DNA of 64,000 nucleotides from Cyanophora paradoxa (GCA_004431415.1 QPMI01000038.1:310001-374000), one strand, 5' to 3'; positions 43,051 to 54,359 are shown, counted from the stretch's first letter. The notes: generated by a model not told the origin, from the letters alone. Program-made: numbers and translations.

Positions 43051-43244
43051 ACAACTGCATGCACCGCTACGCAGCAGCATGCGCGGCCGTGCCAGCACTG
43101 GCAGCCGGGGCGGGGCCGGGGCGGGGCCGGGGCGGGGCGGGGCGCGTCGCGGAAGAAGAGGCGCCGCTCGCGCTCCGCGTCCCGCGCTGCGGCCGCGGGG
43201 CTCGCAGATTGGGGAGGGCCGGGCGGGGCGGGGCGGGGCGGGGC

Positions 43245-45757
43245 CGGGGGCGGACCGGCGATGAGGGCTAGGGCCCAGAAGGGGAGGAAGAAGCCGGCGA
43301 CGATGCGGGGGAGGCCGGCGGGGGGCCCGAGGGCCCCGCAGAGGGCCCCGAAGAGGGCGAGCTTGGCGGCGCAGAGGGCCGCCGTCGCCACGAAGCGCGC
43401 CCGCAGGGCTACCATCACCAGCGCCCCGTTACAGCTGATCCTGCCCCGCGCCTCGGAGGGCGGCCAAGGCGGGGCGGGCGGGCGGGGCGGACGTGAGGGC
43501 GGCGGCGAAGGCGGACCAGACGGCCGGCCGCTCCACGGCGCCACGGGCGTAGAGCGTCTGCATGAACTCGGGGCCCCCCGGCAGCGTCACCTGCGCGTAC
43601 CCCCCTTCCTGAGCGGGGCGACGGGGCGGGGGAGGGGGGGGGAGGGGGGGAGGGGAGGGGGGGGGAGGGGCGGGGGAGGGGGGGGAGGGGGGGAGGGGGG
43701 GGGAACGGGGGGGGGGGGGGGGGGCGGACGAGGCCGGCCAGGCAGGCGGCGTGGACCCACAGCAGCGCCAGCGCGACGAGCAGCTGCCGGCCGCTCAGAT
43801 CAGATCGGATCGGATCGGGTCGGATCAGAGCCGATCAGATCTGATCTGACCTGGAGGCGGGCGTGGGTGGCGAGGCGGCGCCAGAGGGGCGGGGCCCACG
43901 CGAGGCCCAGCAGCAGGGCGGGCGCCGGCGCCCCGACCCCCAGCAGCGTCCCCAGGAACCGCCCCTGCCGGCCGCGATCGGTGCAGGGAGGCGGGGGTAG
44001 AGGAGGGCGCACGGCGTGGCCGGGCGGGGGCGACTCGGCGCGCATGAGGGCCCACGTGCTCACCACGCCCTGCGGGCCGCCTCGGAGGGCCTTCGAGGCG
44101 GGGGCGGGGCGGGGCGGGCGGGGGCGGGCGCGCGCCGCGACGAAGGCGGCGAGGAGGGCGGAGGCGACGGGGAGGGTGCGGGTGCGCGCCGTGGCGAGGG
44201 CCCACTCGCCGAACGCCGCCTCCGCCGCCGGCGAGGCGAAGGCCAGCGTCAGCGCCCGCATCGCGAAGGGCTCTCCGCCCTGGCCATGGCCCCCTCGCGC
44301 CCCTCCAGCGCCACCACCACGGGACCCGGCCCCGGCCCCGGTCCCCGCGGCGCCGGGGCCCCGTCGTCGCCCTCGGCGCCCTGGGCGGAGGAGACGGCGG
44401 CGGCGGTGGCGGCGGTCGGGGAAGCCGGGGAGGCGGCGAGCTCGAGGGCGGCGTCGGCGGCGAGGCGCTCGCGCGTCTCCGCCGCCGACGCACGCGCGAA
44501 GGTCCGGCTCCGCGGCACCTTCGGCCCCTCCTCGAGCTCGGGGTGGACCCGGGCGGGGCGGCGAGGAAGACCAGCCGCTGGGCCGGGGGCGGCGGCGTCG
44601 GGGCGCGGCGGGGCGGCGGGGCGGCGGGCGAGGAGGGCGCCGTAGTAGAGGAGGGCCTCCCGGCGGCGCAGGTACCCCGTCAGCGCCGACATCGCGCCCG
44701 ACGTCGCCAGGATCGCCGCGGACTGGGCGCCCGGTCACGAAGGGAAGGGGGCACAGGACGGGGGCGGGGGGCGGGTACGCGCGCCTGGAGGAGGAGCTCG
44801 GTGCGGAAGGACGTGTGGGCCCACTTGAGGGCGATGTACCCGCCCGCCATGGCGGCGAGGGCGGCGGACTGGAGGGGCCAGGGGCTGGAGGGGGCGACGC
44901 CGAGGACCCAGAAGCACAGAGTGCCGGCGTAGGGCGGGCCGCTGAGCCCGAGGTTCTTCGCCTCCTCGAGGCGTGCCCCGGGGAGGTAGTAGGCGCAGAA
45001 AAAGGCGCAGACGGCGGCGAGGAACCAGTGGCGGGGCGGCGGGCGGCCCGGGCCCCGGACCCGGGGCAGGAAGGAGAGGGCGAGGAAGGCGAGCTGGGAG
45101 GCGCAGCAGAGGGCGCCCCGCACGAGGTTGTAGGAGGAGGCCCCGTCCAGGTACTCCGTCACCGCCATCAGCACGGGCACTAGCGCCGCTACCGCGCGCA
45201 TCGCGAAGCGATCGGGGCGTGAGCGGGCTGGCGCTCTGATTTGAATTCGAGTTTGAAATTGAGTGTGGGCGGGCACCGACGGCGATGATGCGGCGCTGGA
45301 GGGAGAGGCGCCGGCGCGCGACGAACTCCTCCGGGTCATCCGGCAGCGCCTCCGCTTCGGATTCGCTCGGGGCGCCCTGACCGCCGCCCGCCGCTTCCGC
45401 GGGGGCCGCCCGCGGCGCGAGGCGCTCGCAATGGTCCCCGTCCGACCGCGGCTGCGGATGCAGCTCGGCTGCCCGCAGCGGCGGCGTCGGCGGCAGCGCG
45501 AGGCCTAGGCTCTCAGCTGCAGCTGCAGGAACAGCCTCCGCATGCGCCGCGCTCTGAGCCTGCTGCTGCTTTGACGCTGCCGTAGTCGCTGGCTCACTCG
45601 CGCTGTGGATTGGAGTATCGACCGACTGAACGGCATGTTTTGAATCTTCATGGCTTGCAGCGGCGCATGCGGGTTCAACGCGACCTGCCTCTAGATCTGT
45701 GCACGTGTACATGTCTCTCGTTTGCATATATATGCATCTAGCCATACGAGACGGCAC
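43245..45757 (-). CDS. Multi-pass membrane protein, family not recognised
   Basis: The N-terminal exon (to about 45280) is hydrophilic and acidic (SESEAEALPDDPEEFVARRR, LSLQRRIIAV). Exons rich in hydrophobic helices follow: VAALVPVLMAVTEYLDGAS, NLVRGALCCASQLAFLALSF, HWFLAAVCAFFCAYYLPGAR, GTLCFWVLGVAP, SAALAAMAGGYIALKWAHTS, LTGYLRRREALLYYGALLAR, LPVASALLAAFVAA, FLGTLLGVGAPAPALLLGLA, QLLVALALLWVHAACLAGLV, and near 43440-43260 ALVMVALRARFVATAALCAA, LALFGALCGALG and LPRIVAGFFLPFWALALIAG. That suggests at least ten membrane spans with one cytosolic loop (about 44560-44300). Start and stop are approximate. One intron is an almost pure G/A tract. Confidence 0.55.
43610..43725. repeat. G-rich low-complexity tract in an intron
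   Basis: Runs of 4-18 G separated by single A or C. The intron lies between two membrane-protein exons on the minus strand, where it reads as a polypyrimidine tract. Confidence 0.85.
43795..43853. repeat. GATCGG/GATCAG microsatellite
   Basis: About ten imperfect 5-6 base repeats of GATC followed by GG, AG or TG, next to the G-rich tract. Confidence 0.85.
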
Positions 45758-45762
45758 CCCGG

Positions 45763-45830
45763 CTGTCGCTCAGCGGATAACGTCCGCGGCTGCCCACAAC
45801 GCGCGCCAGGTTTGCTGATCCTGAAGCTCG
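45763..45830 (+). other. tRNA-like relic
   Basis: GTCGCTCAGCGGATAACG resembles a tRNA D-arm with a box A, and CAGGTTTGCTGATCCTG 50 bases later resembles a damaged T-arm (extra CT). Acceptor ends do not pair, so this is at most a tRNA pseudogene or SINE remnant. It lies 70 bases left of the retrotransposon. Confidence 0.3.
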
Positions 45831-45899
45831 AAGGTCTAGGCCGGGAGCCTGGCCATGGGCCGGCCCGGCCGGGCCGGACACGGAGGTTTCTACGGATGA

Positions 45900-46228
45900 C
45901 GTCGTATGCGCGCAAGGCGTAGACGAAGATTTGTGCGAGCCAGAAGTGCCAAAATTAGCCGAGTCGCCAGTTTCGCGGCCAAGCGGGATCGAACCCGCGG
46001 CCCCGGGGGCCCTCACGTTAATTGCGTAAATTGCGCAATCTCACGACAACAATCGTCATGGGGCGCGTGCCGAATTATCCCCCGGCGGCCGGACAGGGTA
46101 GCCCCCCGGCTTCGCCGGGAATATTAGGCCGGCCCCCGCCAGTTAGAGCCAGTTGCTTGCGCGACCGCACGGACGCGACCGCGCCCGTGCGGCCGCACCT
46201 CTAAATAAATCGCGAGAATAGCCTCGCG
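45900..46228 (+). repeat. Split direct repeat A1 (329 bp)
   Basis: Left terminus. Identical in reading to 54031-54359. It holds a tRNA T-arm-like hairpin (GCGGG, 7-base loop, CCCGC at 45983-45998) and ends in CGCGAG-AATAGC-CTCGCG. Confidence 0.95.
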
Positions 46229-46250
46229 CAGCAGCAGTAAGTAGCGTTGT

Positions 46251-49200
46251 ATGCCCTCTGAGCAGCTCGCGGGCGTGCTTTCGACCGCCGAAGCGACCAA
46301 AATGCAGCTCAGCCTGCACAACGCCGAACCTCGCGAGTTTCTAACTCGCTACCTCCGTCGCGCCGGTCCTGCCGCGGGAGGCCTTCAGCTCAACTCCATC
46401 TCGGCGCCCGGCGATGAGTTGCACGCGGACCAACTCGTCCTCCCAGGTCAGTGGTGCCCCTCGGGGCGCGCGCAGTGTAGGTGGCCCGCAGGTTCTCTGC
46501 AATCACGGCATCACACTTCGCGGCCACGCCTGGGCAAGGACGAGCGAGACCGCCGATCTCGTCGTCGCGCGCACCGAGATCGGGATCGCGATCGCGATCG
46601 CGACACACACCTGCGCGCACCGCCAGGCCCCACGTCACGGTCGTGCCCCCCTCTCGATAAGACGCCTTCCCATGGCAACAGCGGCCCGCGCAAGTCTCTT
46701 TTTGCGCGATGGTCACCGGTTTCGCGCAGATTTCGAGTCTCCGCAAAAAGTGCGCGCACTTCACGATGGCCTGCTTCCGGCCAAGCCAGGGAGCACGCCC
46801 TCGCCCTGCGCGCACGCTGCCGCACTAACCGGGTTCGAGGCGGGCGGCCTCGCCTCCGAGTCGAGCCTGATCGTCGAAGTCCCGGCCGCGCGACGGCGCA
46901 GGGGCGCGGATCAGGATCCTCGTCCCCCTGGGCGCACGACGGGCGCGGCGTGGGTGAGGCTAAGTCCCACCGCACGCCAGCTGTCCGCGTCGCCTCGAGT
47001 TCTCACACTCGCCTGCCGCGCGCAGATCGCGCCGACACCTCGCGTCAATCAGCGCTGAGGAGCGCGATCGCGAGCCTCCGGCTCGGACACCCCGCTAACC
47101 TTGCGGGAGGGGCTAGAGCGCTCACTACGCGACCGCTCGCCTCGCTCACGCCTTCGCGCGCAGCGGAGGCTCGCAAGCTGCTGTCCTCGCGCGCCGACCT
47201 CGAGGGCTTCTTCGAGAAGTACTTCCTCAAGTTTGGCATCCTGTTCACGGCCGCTCGGCTGTTGCCGGACAAGCAGCTGTGCCTCACGGCGTTCGGCCCG
47301 GCCGATATGTACGTGACTGAGCACGACACGGTCTCCTTCGTGCGCCTGACCTGCAAGGCTGCAAACATCGCGCCCACGGCGTCTCTGACCCAATCTGCAG
47401 GGCACGGTGTCGCAGGCCCAGCCGGCCGACGACCACCAGCGCGGCTACTTCGGCGTCCCTCTGGGGCTCCCGCTCCACTACATTCCGGAGGGCGGCGAGT
47501 CAGAGGAGGACCGCGTCGCCCGCCGGTCCTGGCCCCTACCGGTACGCCCCATGATCACTTCCTCTCTTTCCCGCCCGCGGACGGCGCTGATCATGTCGGC
47601 GGTGCTCGCAGCGGCCTCGAGGGCCCTTGGGCAACATGCCGGAGCAGGCGGTGGCCTTCCCGCCGCCCTGCAGGAGTACAAGCTCCACGTCGGCGAGGTC
47701 GCTGGCCTGTACGCGGCGCTCCTGGCGCTCCTGGCGAACGGAATCCCCGGCGAGGCCAAGCGCCCTACCATCCCGACGATCATCAAGCGGATCTGCGACG
47801 AGCAGCGCCCGCTCGTCGTCACCGCCCTGCCCTTCGTCGCCGAAACGGTGTGCACCTGCCGGCCGCGCAGCCCGGGCCCGCCCTCCTCCTCGCTCAGCCT
47901 CGACCAGGTCGAGGCGATTTTCGCGGGAGGATCAGGGGCGGCTTTCAAGACCCTCAGCCGCTGCCCGGAGGCCGCTTGGGGCGCCGTTTTCGCGCCAACT
48001 GCCCTCAAGCAGTTCAAGCTTCGCACCCTCCCCAACCTCGCGGTACGCTCGCAGCCCCTCTCCCCTGGCAGCGGCGCCAGTTGCGTTCGTGGCCTCACGA
48101 CGCCCGCGATCGCAGACGCTCGACGACGTCCTCGCCGCTCTCTCCCCGAAGGTCTTCTCTCAGCGGCAGCTGATCGAAGTGGGCGAATACCTCCGCCCGC
48201 GCCTCGCTGGCACGCTGGAGGAGGCGCCACGCACCTCGGCGACCCGCGAAAGCGATCGCGAGCCGGCGACCTCGAGCGCCGCGGCCGAGCGCGACCCCCG
48301 GCCGGCCCAGGGCGCCAAGAAGCCTGTGTCGACCCCGGCCGGGGCGACGTCGAAGCCCGCAGCTCCCCCCTCGAAGGCCTCCAAGGCGCCCAAGAAGACC
48401 GGCGCCGCGAAGGCGCCGGCGGCTCCAGCGGTCCCCAAGAAGCGGCCGCCCCCGCCGCCGCCCACTGACTCGGACGACGAGGAGGAGGACGTGGAGGTCG
48501 CCCCCAAGCGCCCCCGGCCGGCGCCAACCCCCTTCTCTGCGTTCGACAAGGGGTACGCCGGCTGGGCCCCCAATGGCAAGCGCCCCATCGCACCGGTACG
48601 CCAGCGTTCTGGGAATCCGAACGCCACTTCCTCACGCCCGCGAGAGCAGAACGCGGCGGCGCCGGCCCAGGCACCGGCAGCCTCGCGGCCCGGCAGCTTC
48701 TTCGCGGCGCCGGGCGGGGCGCGCAACGGGAACGCTGGCAGCGGTGCGCCTCCCCCGCCCGGGCGCCCGCCCCGCCTTCCCCGCGGCCACGAAATTGATG
48801 CACCGCCAGTTCCGTCGGGCGAGACCTGGAATGCGGCGCCCTGGAGCGCGATGGGCCATGCCGGCGACCTTGAGCTCGAGGACGCCGACGACTTCCTGGA
48901 GGAGGTCGACCCCCACGCGCCCCTCTACTACTCGAACCCGCCCAACGGCCAGCCGCCCTACCCGGCGACTTTCGCGGCGGCGCCCCAGCCGCCCTTCTCC
49001 TCCTCGGCTCCGGCAGCGAGCCGTGCACCGCTGCCCCCGGCGGCAGCCAAGGCCGCGATCATCCTCCCGCCCGTGGAGGAGACAGTCCGCTCGCAGCATG
49101 GGCTGCCAATCAACGACGTCAACAGCGCGCAGATGCGCGAGGCGGTCGTCTGGCTGGCCAAGCGCATCCAGAAGGCAGCTCAGACGCTGTCGGACGGCCG

Positions 49201-49868
49201 CGTCGGCGAGGAGCTCGCCCCGAACGCCGTGGCTGCAGCCGCTGCGAAGGGCGGCGCGGCGGTCGGCGCCGAGCTCGCTGACTCGGCCCTCCGCGCCGTC
49301 CTGCTCCACCTCGAGCAGGCCTTCGCGAGCCGCGATTTCGCGGGCCTGCTCGCCGCCGTCCAGGTCCAGAGCGCCGTCCTCGACCACGCACGCGCCGCAG
49401 GCGACCCGGAACTGGTGGCCTTCCTCGCCCAGCACTTCGTGAAGCTGGAGCGCGCCTGCGCCAGCCTCGAGAAGGCCACCCGCAGCGCCGTCGCCATCCA
49501 CGCCCTCTGCGCTCCCTCCTCCGCCGGCGGCTTCGACCCTGTGCGCCTCGCGGCCAGCGGCGAGCTGCTCCTTGGCAAGGGCACGGTGCCCACCCCTCCC
49601 GCCCCGCCCCGCAAAAACGGTCCCGACCTCGAACTTACGGACTGCCCGGTTGCAGGCGACGAACCTCCTGAAGGAGGAGGAGGGCTTCGGGCTCGCCGGC
49701 CAGCCGACCTGGCAACAGCTCGAGGGCGCGGAGGCAGCTCTCAAGTTCGCCGCAAGAACCTCTCGACGGCGACGGCCTCCTCTCCGGCGGACCTGGTCCG
49801 CTCGACCTTTGCTGGTCCGTGCCCTCAGCCCCAGCCCCGCCGACAGTGCGCGCGCTGGTGCCGGCTAG
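46251..49868 (+). CDS. Gag-like ORF1 of the retrotransposon, interrupted by introns
   Basis: ATG 46251 lies 22 bases inside A1. Exons consistent with phase are 46251-46446, 47164-47339, 47401-47541, 47674-48042, 48116 to about 49590, and 49656-49868 (TAG). The longest intron (717 bases) reads as Arg/Asp-rich noise. Ordered parts: RADLEGFFEKYFLKFGILFT, EYKLHVGEVAGLYAALLALL, VVTALPFVAET, TLDDVLAALSPKVFSQRQL; then a Pro/Ala/Lys linker with an acidic DSDDEEEDVEV and basic KRPRP; then MREAVVWLAKRIQKAAQTLS and LLHLEQAFASRDFAGLLAAV. No zinc knuckle is seen. By position it is the structural nucleocapsid protein. The last 50 bases overlap the next ORF in another frame. Spliced Gag would be unusual, so some of these may be unspliced frames or indels. 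Confidence 0.6.
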
Positions 49869-52391
49869 CGCTGATAGCGCCAGCGCGCAGAGGCCAAGTC
49901 CGGCGGGCCCATGGCCACCCTCACCCCGCAGGGACCGGCTTCATGCCCATGTTCCCGTTCCCCCCGCGCCTCCCGGCTACTACTACGATCCCGCCCAGCA
50001 CCGCTCGGGTGGCGGTGGCGGCGGTGGCGGCCGGCTGCGCAAGGCGCGGGGCGGCGGTGGCGGTGGCGGGGCGGCGGCGGCGGCGGCAGCCGCAACGGCG
50101 GCGGAGGCGGAGGCCACGCCCAGCACGGCAGCGGAGGCGGCGGCCACGGCGGCGCAGGCGGCGCCGCCGGCAGCGCCGCCGGTCAGCCGGCCCGCAGCGG
50201 TTAGCGGCTCGAGCGCAGCTGTACGACAGGCCCGCAAACGCGCGGCCGAGGCCCCGCCCCCCAGATCTAGACCTGGCGCCCCCAGGCGTAATTTTGCAGT
50301 CGTCGGTAGCTCGCAGTCAGAGGCAGACAGCCCGGCAGCTAGCCCTGATTTTGATCAGGAGGCAGGATGGGACCTCAATAAATCAATGATTTGGTCTCCC
50401 CTCCCGGCCGATGCACTGCCCCGGGCCCCTTTGACACCTCCCTCTCACAACGAGTTTGCACTGCTCCGAGAGCTAGTCCGCAAGCACGGTGACCCCGGCC
50501 CGTACAACTTCGCCAGCCACGAGGCAGGCTTCCGTGCGGGCCAGCTCGCAAAGTTTGCACCTGCATGGCGGGCCCTCTTCCGCGCCGCAAACACGGAGCT
50601 GCCCTCCTGGGTTGGCCTAGTGATTCGAGAAGGCCTGCGCCTTCCTCTGCAAAAAGCGCCCGGACAGCCGGTCCCCTCACTTAAGGACCTTCCAGCGACA
50701 GCCGCCGAGCAGCCGCGCCCCTCATGCTTCAAGACGCCTGAGCACACGACCTTCGTCGACCGCGAGGTTGCCGTGATGCTGAGCCTCGGCGTGGCAAGGC
50801 TGGCGACGGCCGAGGACGTGCTCCTCACTCGCCATGTCTGCGCGCTCCATGTCGTAGACAAGAGCGGCCCTGATAAATTCCGCTTGTGCCTAGACGCGAC
50901 GCCTGTAAATGATTTTATTCAGTGCAAATCATTTCAGTATCAGTCGCTCGACCACGTGGCACCTCTGCTCACGCCGGGCTGTTGGATGGTCAAATACGAC
51001 CTGCGAAAAGGCTACTATCACATTGCCTTGCACCCGGCTACTCAGCGGCTGCTGACTTTTCGCTGGCGGGGCCGCCTGTACGTCTATCAAGCCCTCTGCT
51101 TTGGCGTGAACGTCGCTTGTCGCGTCTTCACCAAGCTGATGCGAGCCTTTGCGAAATACTGGGCAGCCCTCGGGGTTCGCCTCTGCACCTACATTGATGA
51201 CGGGCTCTTCATCTGCCCTCACGCGAGATTGCCGAGCTGGTCTCCCAGCACCTTCGCTGGCTGGCCCCGCAGCTCGGCCTAGTGTTTTCGTCGAAGTCGG
51301 ACTTCACTCCGACCCAGGTCACTGAATACCTGGGACTCGAGATCGACACCCGCCCTGGGCGCGGCGTCTTCACCGTAACGCCGAAAAAAGTGGCAAAAAT
51401 CACGGCTCTCCTAGACGAGGCGCTGGCGTCCCCGACGGCCTCTGTCCGAGCCCTGCAGCGGCTTGCGGGAAAATTGATTGCGCTCCGCATGGCCTTCCCG
51501 GCCGCCCGCCTCATGACCCGCCCCATTTTTGCGGCGCTGGCGGCGGCTGAGCGTACAGGACGGAACCCGTTCGACCCGTTGGCAGTTCAGATCGACGGAG
51601 CGGTCGCGGACGCGCTAAACTGGATGCGGCGTGTGCTCCCAACACGCCCCCACCACCCGATTTGGGAGCCCCTCCGTTTCTTTCGGCTGTTCACCGACGC
51701 CTCCGGCTACGGTTTCGCCGCCTTCTTAGACTGTGGCGAAGGGGCCACCCCCCTTGACGAACGGCAGGGAGATGCGTGGTCCACCTGGGGCACGTTTCCC
51801 CCAGAGCTCCGTGCCGGCGCGCAGCCCCCCGTCTCGAGCAACGAGCGTGAACTCCGAGCAGTGCTCGCAGCGGCGCGCGACCTCTTCCCCCTGCTCCCGT
51901 TCGGCGCAAAAGTCTTCCTGCGCTCCGACAACTCGACTACGGTCGCCGCAGTCGGCAAGGGCAGCGCCTCCCCCCGCCTGTTTGACCTGTGCGTCGAGCT
52001 CTGGCGACGCTGCGCAGAGCTCGGCATTATTCTTTGCGCACGCCACATTCCCGGCGTACGCAACCGCTGGGCTGACACGGCCTCGCGTTCCCTGCGCCCG
52101 CAGCTCCACCGAGGACTGCTCGCTGCGGCGCACGCGGCTCTCGGCGCGGGCTGGCCCCATGAGCACGTCGCAGACGACTCCGACGTCTGGCTGGCGGCGG
52201 CGCGGCCCCAGCGCCCCGCAATTCTCACAGCCGACTCGCGGCTCCGAGCTCGCCTTCTGGCGAGCCTCCGCGACCACCCGCCCGCCTGTCCCGTGGCCCT
52301 CCTACTACCATGGCAGCCGAGCACGACTTGGGCGATCGCGCTGTCCGACCTCTGGTTCCAGCCGAAAATCCTGAGCGTGAAACTGGGCTAG
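49819..52391 (+). pseudogene. Reverse transcriptase-RNase H region with a one-base frame break
   Basis: The first frame (49819-51282) has a Gly/Ala-rich leader, then RT blocks: FRLCLDATPVNDFI, WMVKYDLRKGYYHIALHP (first catalytic Asp), YVYQALCFGVNVACRVFTKL, and YIDDGLFI (catalytic Asp pair). Just after this, at about 51220, homology moves to the -1 frame (EIAELVSQHLRWLAPQLGLV, YLGLEID) and continues to the stop at 52391. RNase H is recognisable: FRLFTDASGYGFAAFLDCGE, NERELRAVLAAARDLF, FLRSDNSTTVAAVGKG, GIILCARHIPGVRNRWADTA. The break could be a deletion, a sequencing error or a programmed -1 shift; no classic slippery heptamer is evident. This is the polymerase that copies the element's RNA. 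Confidence 0.85.
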
Positions 52392-52506
52392 AGTCCGTAG
52401 CAGGCAGAGGGGTACGTGAACTAGGGCTAGTTCGCAACACCTGTCCTGGGTACGGCAGTCTGGCCTAGGGTACGCGAAGCAGGGGAGAGGCAGGACCAAG
52501 GCGCCG
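52364..52506. repeat. Direct repeat over the end of the RNase H frame, copy 1
   Basis: Covers the last eight codons, the stop and about 115 bases of 3' flank. Matches 52805-52946 with one base inserted. Confidence 0.92.
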
Positions 52507-52804
52507 TATACATAGGGTAGGGTCGGGTGGGAGAGCTCGAGGCGCGACGGCGCACTCGGGGTACAACAACTGAAGAGGGGCGGGCAGTCGTGCCTCGGGT
52601 ACAGCTGCTCTACGTCTACTCGCGGGTTGACCTAAGTAAACTACTTTACTATCAATCAACCCTAGCGAGTTTACTCTTAGCAATAGAGGGGTACACTCCC
52701 CGCAGTGCTGTGAGCTCTGCGTCGCTAGCATGGTCATATGCTAATCTAGTATATGCATACACAACTCGAAATGGGTGCCAAGAAGGGGACTGCCTCGGGC
52801 CTGT

Positions 52805-52946
52805 GAAAATCCTGAGCGTGAAACTGGGCTAGAGTCCGTAGCAGGCAGAGGGGTACGTGAACTAGGGCTAGTTCGCAACACCTGTCCTGGGTACGGCAGT
52901 CTGGCCTAGGGTACGCGAAGCAGGGAGAGGCAGGACCAAGGCGCCG
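52805..52946. repeat. Direct repeat over the end of the RNase H frame, copy 2
   Basis: Repeats 52364-52506, including the KILSVKLG-stop codons, after a 298-base AT-richer spacer. It ends 72 bases before the recombinase stop on the other strand. Confidence 0.92.
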
Positions 52947-53017
52947 AGGCGGGCGGCGGCTGCGAAGTGGGCGCCGCGCGCTGGCACCCATGGAGAGAGG
53001 TGTGTGATGAATGAAGG

Positions 53018-53620
53018 TCAGCTGGAGGGCACTGCGGCTGGGGGCGCGTGGCTGCTGGCGAGGAGGAGGCCCCGCTGGCGGCGGACGAGCTCGGGGCGCG
53101 CACGGATGTACAGCTGGAAAGCGTCGGACCGCCAGCGGCCGAGGAGCTGGATAGCGTAGTCAGGGAGGCCGGCCTCGAACGCCGCGGTGGCGGCGCCGAT
53201 GCGGAAGCTGTGCGGCAGCAGGGGGTCGGCTGCGTAGCCGAGGGCGTGGAGCCAGTTGCGGAGGGCGGCATGCAGCTCCGAACGGGTCAGCGGCTGGCCG
53301 GTGGCGGCATGTGCGAAGATGTAGGCGTCAGGGCGGGCGGGGCCCGTCCAGGAGAGGGCGAGGGCCTCGAGGGCGCAGTGAGCGCACTCCAGGCCGCCGA
53401 CATGGGGAATGTCGACGTCACAGCCCTGGCCTCGCTGATCGGTCTTCGACTTCTTCAGGCGGAGGCGGGCGAAGCTCTCGCCCTCGTCCGTGAAGAAGCG
53501 GAGGTCGCGGCGCTGGAAGAGCCGGGCCGGGTCGGGCACAGGGAGGCGGACAGCACAGACCTCGCTGCAGCGGAAGAAGCCGAAGAAGGCGGTGGAAAAG
53601 GCGGCCCAGAGGAGCCGCGT
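53018..53620 (-). CDS. Tyrosine recombinase of the retrotransposon (antisense)
   Basis: Catalytic residues of the tyrosine recombinase family are visible: Arg in TAFFGFFRCSEV near 53565, His-x-x-Arg in PHSFRIGAATAAFEAG, a Trp in the second-His position (LLGRWRSDAF), and the nucleophile Tyr in QLYIRARPEL. The stop is at 53018. The frame is open upstream into repeat B1; a possible GTACAG...AGGCAG intron there would extend it. The N-terminal DNA-binding domain is not recognisable, so either an upstream exon lies in B1/A2 or this copy is truncated. Family members insert the circular cDNA by site-specific recombination. It faces the RNase H gene tail to tail. Confidence 0.85.
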   Translation of the reverse strand, partial: TRLLWAAFSTAFFGFFRCSEVCAVRLPVPDPARLFQRRDLRFFTDEGESFARLRLKKSKTDQRGQGCDVDIPHVGGLECAHCALEALALSWTGPARPDAYIFAHAATGQPLTRSELHAALRNWLHALGYAADPLLPHSFRIGAATAAFEAGLPDYAIQLLGRWRSDAFQLYIRARPELVRRQRGLLLASSHAPPAAVPSS

Positions 53621-53636
53621 CTCAGGTGACGGTTGG

Positions 53637-54029
53637 GGCGGGCTCCGCCCCCCGGCCCACCAATGAACTCCTGCCTAAGTCTCAGACCGCTGCACTTACC
53701 AGCGGTCGCTGTACCCCACCTCTCCCAAGAGGCCCGCTCGGCACCCTCGAGGTGCCGGGCTCGGGGTACAGCAATTCTAGACTCGCAGTAGCTCGCTAGA
53801 AAAAACGCACACGATGTGGACCCCTGGGGAAGCATCAGCCAGTATCCTCGGCTAGAGAGCGCAAGGAAACCGTGACCACACGGGGATTGCCTCTCCGGTT
53901 CGCGCCGCGAACCGTGCTCCCCTCTTCACGATCAGCTCGAGATAGCTAGATGCTCGAGTTGAAGTGAATCAATATATTACATACTCTGGGCGCTCGGCGG
54001 AGAAAAAAGCACGAGAGGCCCCGCATAAA
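53637..54029 (+). repeat. Split direct repeat B1 (393 bp)
   Basis: Identical in reading to 54639-55031. Rich in hairpins: GACCGCTG/CAGCGGTC, CTGTACCCC/GGGGTACAG, GGCACC/GGTGCC, GTTCGCG/CGCGAAC. It is directly followed by A2, the arrangement expected of a circle junction. Confidence 0.95.
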
Positions 54030-54030
54030 A

Positions 54031-54359
54031 CGTCGTATGCGCGCAAGGCGTAGACGAAGATTTGTGCGAGCCAGAAGTGCCAAAATTAGCCGAGTCGCCA
54101 GTTTCGCGGCCAAGCGGGATCGAACCCGCGGCCCCGGGGGCCCTCACGTTAATTGCGTAAATTGCGCAATCTCACGACAACAATCGTCATGGGGCGCGTG
54201 CCGAATTATCCCCCGGCGGCCGGACAGGGTAGCCCCCCGGCTTCGCCGGGAATATTAGGCCGGCCCCCGCCAGTTAGAGCCAGTTGCTTGCGCGACCGCA
54301 CGGACGCGACCGCGCCCGTGCGGCCGCACCTCTAAATAAATCGCGAGAATAGCCTCGCG
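54031..54359 (+). repeat. Split direct repeat A2 (329 bp)
   Basis: Copy of 45900-46228 abutting B1 with one ambiguous A between them. Confidence 0.95.

Noticed and set aside
45983-45998. A functional tRNA gene in the retroelement's terminal repeat
   Set aside because: A T-arm is present, but there is no D-arm, anticodon arm or pairing acceptor stem at the right distance.
46447-47163. Arg/Asp-rich coding segment within the Gag-like ORF
   Set aside because: The frame is open, but the residues come from CGCGATCGCGAT-type simple sequence. A GT donor and CGCAG acceptor bracket it in phase, so an intron is more likely.
52365-52947. Second RNase H gene suggested by the repeated KILSVKLG-stop end
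   Set aside because: Only the last eight codons and the 3' flank are duplicated; no RNase H domain precedes the second copy.
53018-53620. Phage or plasmid integrase from bacterial contamination
   Set aside because: It lies inside the split repeats next to RT/RNase H, with the same base composition as its neighbours.
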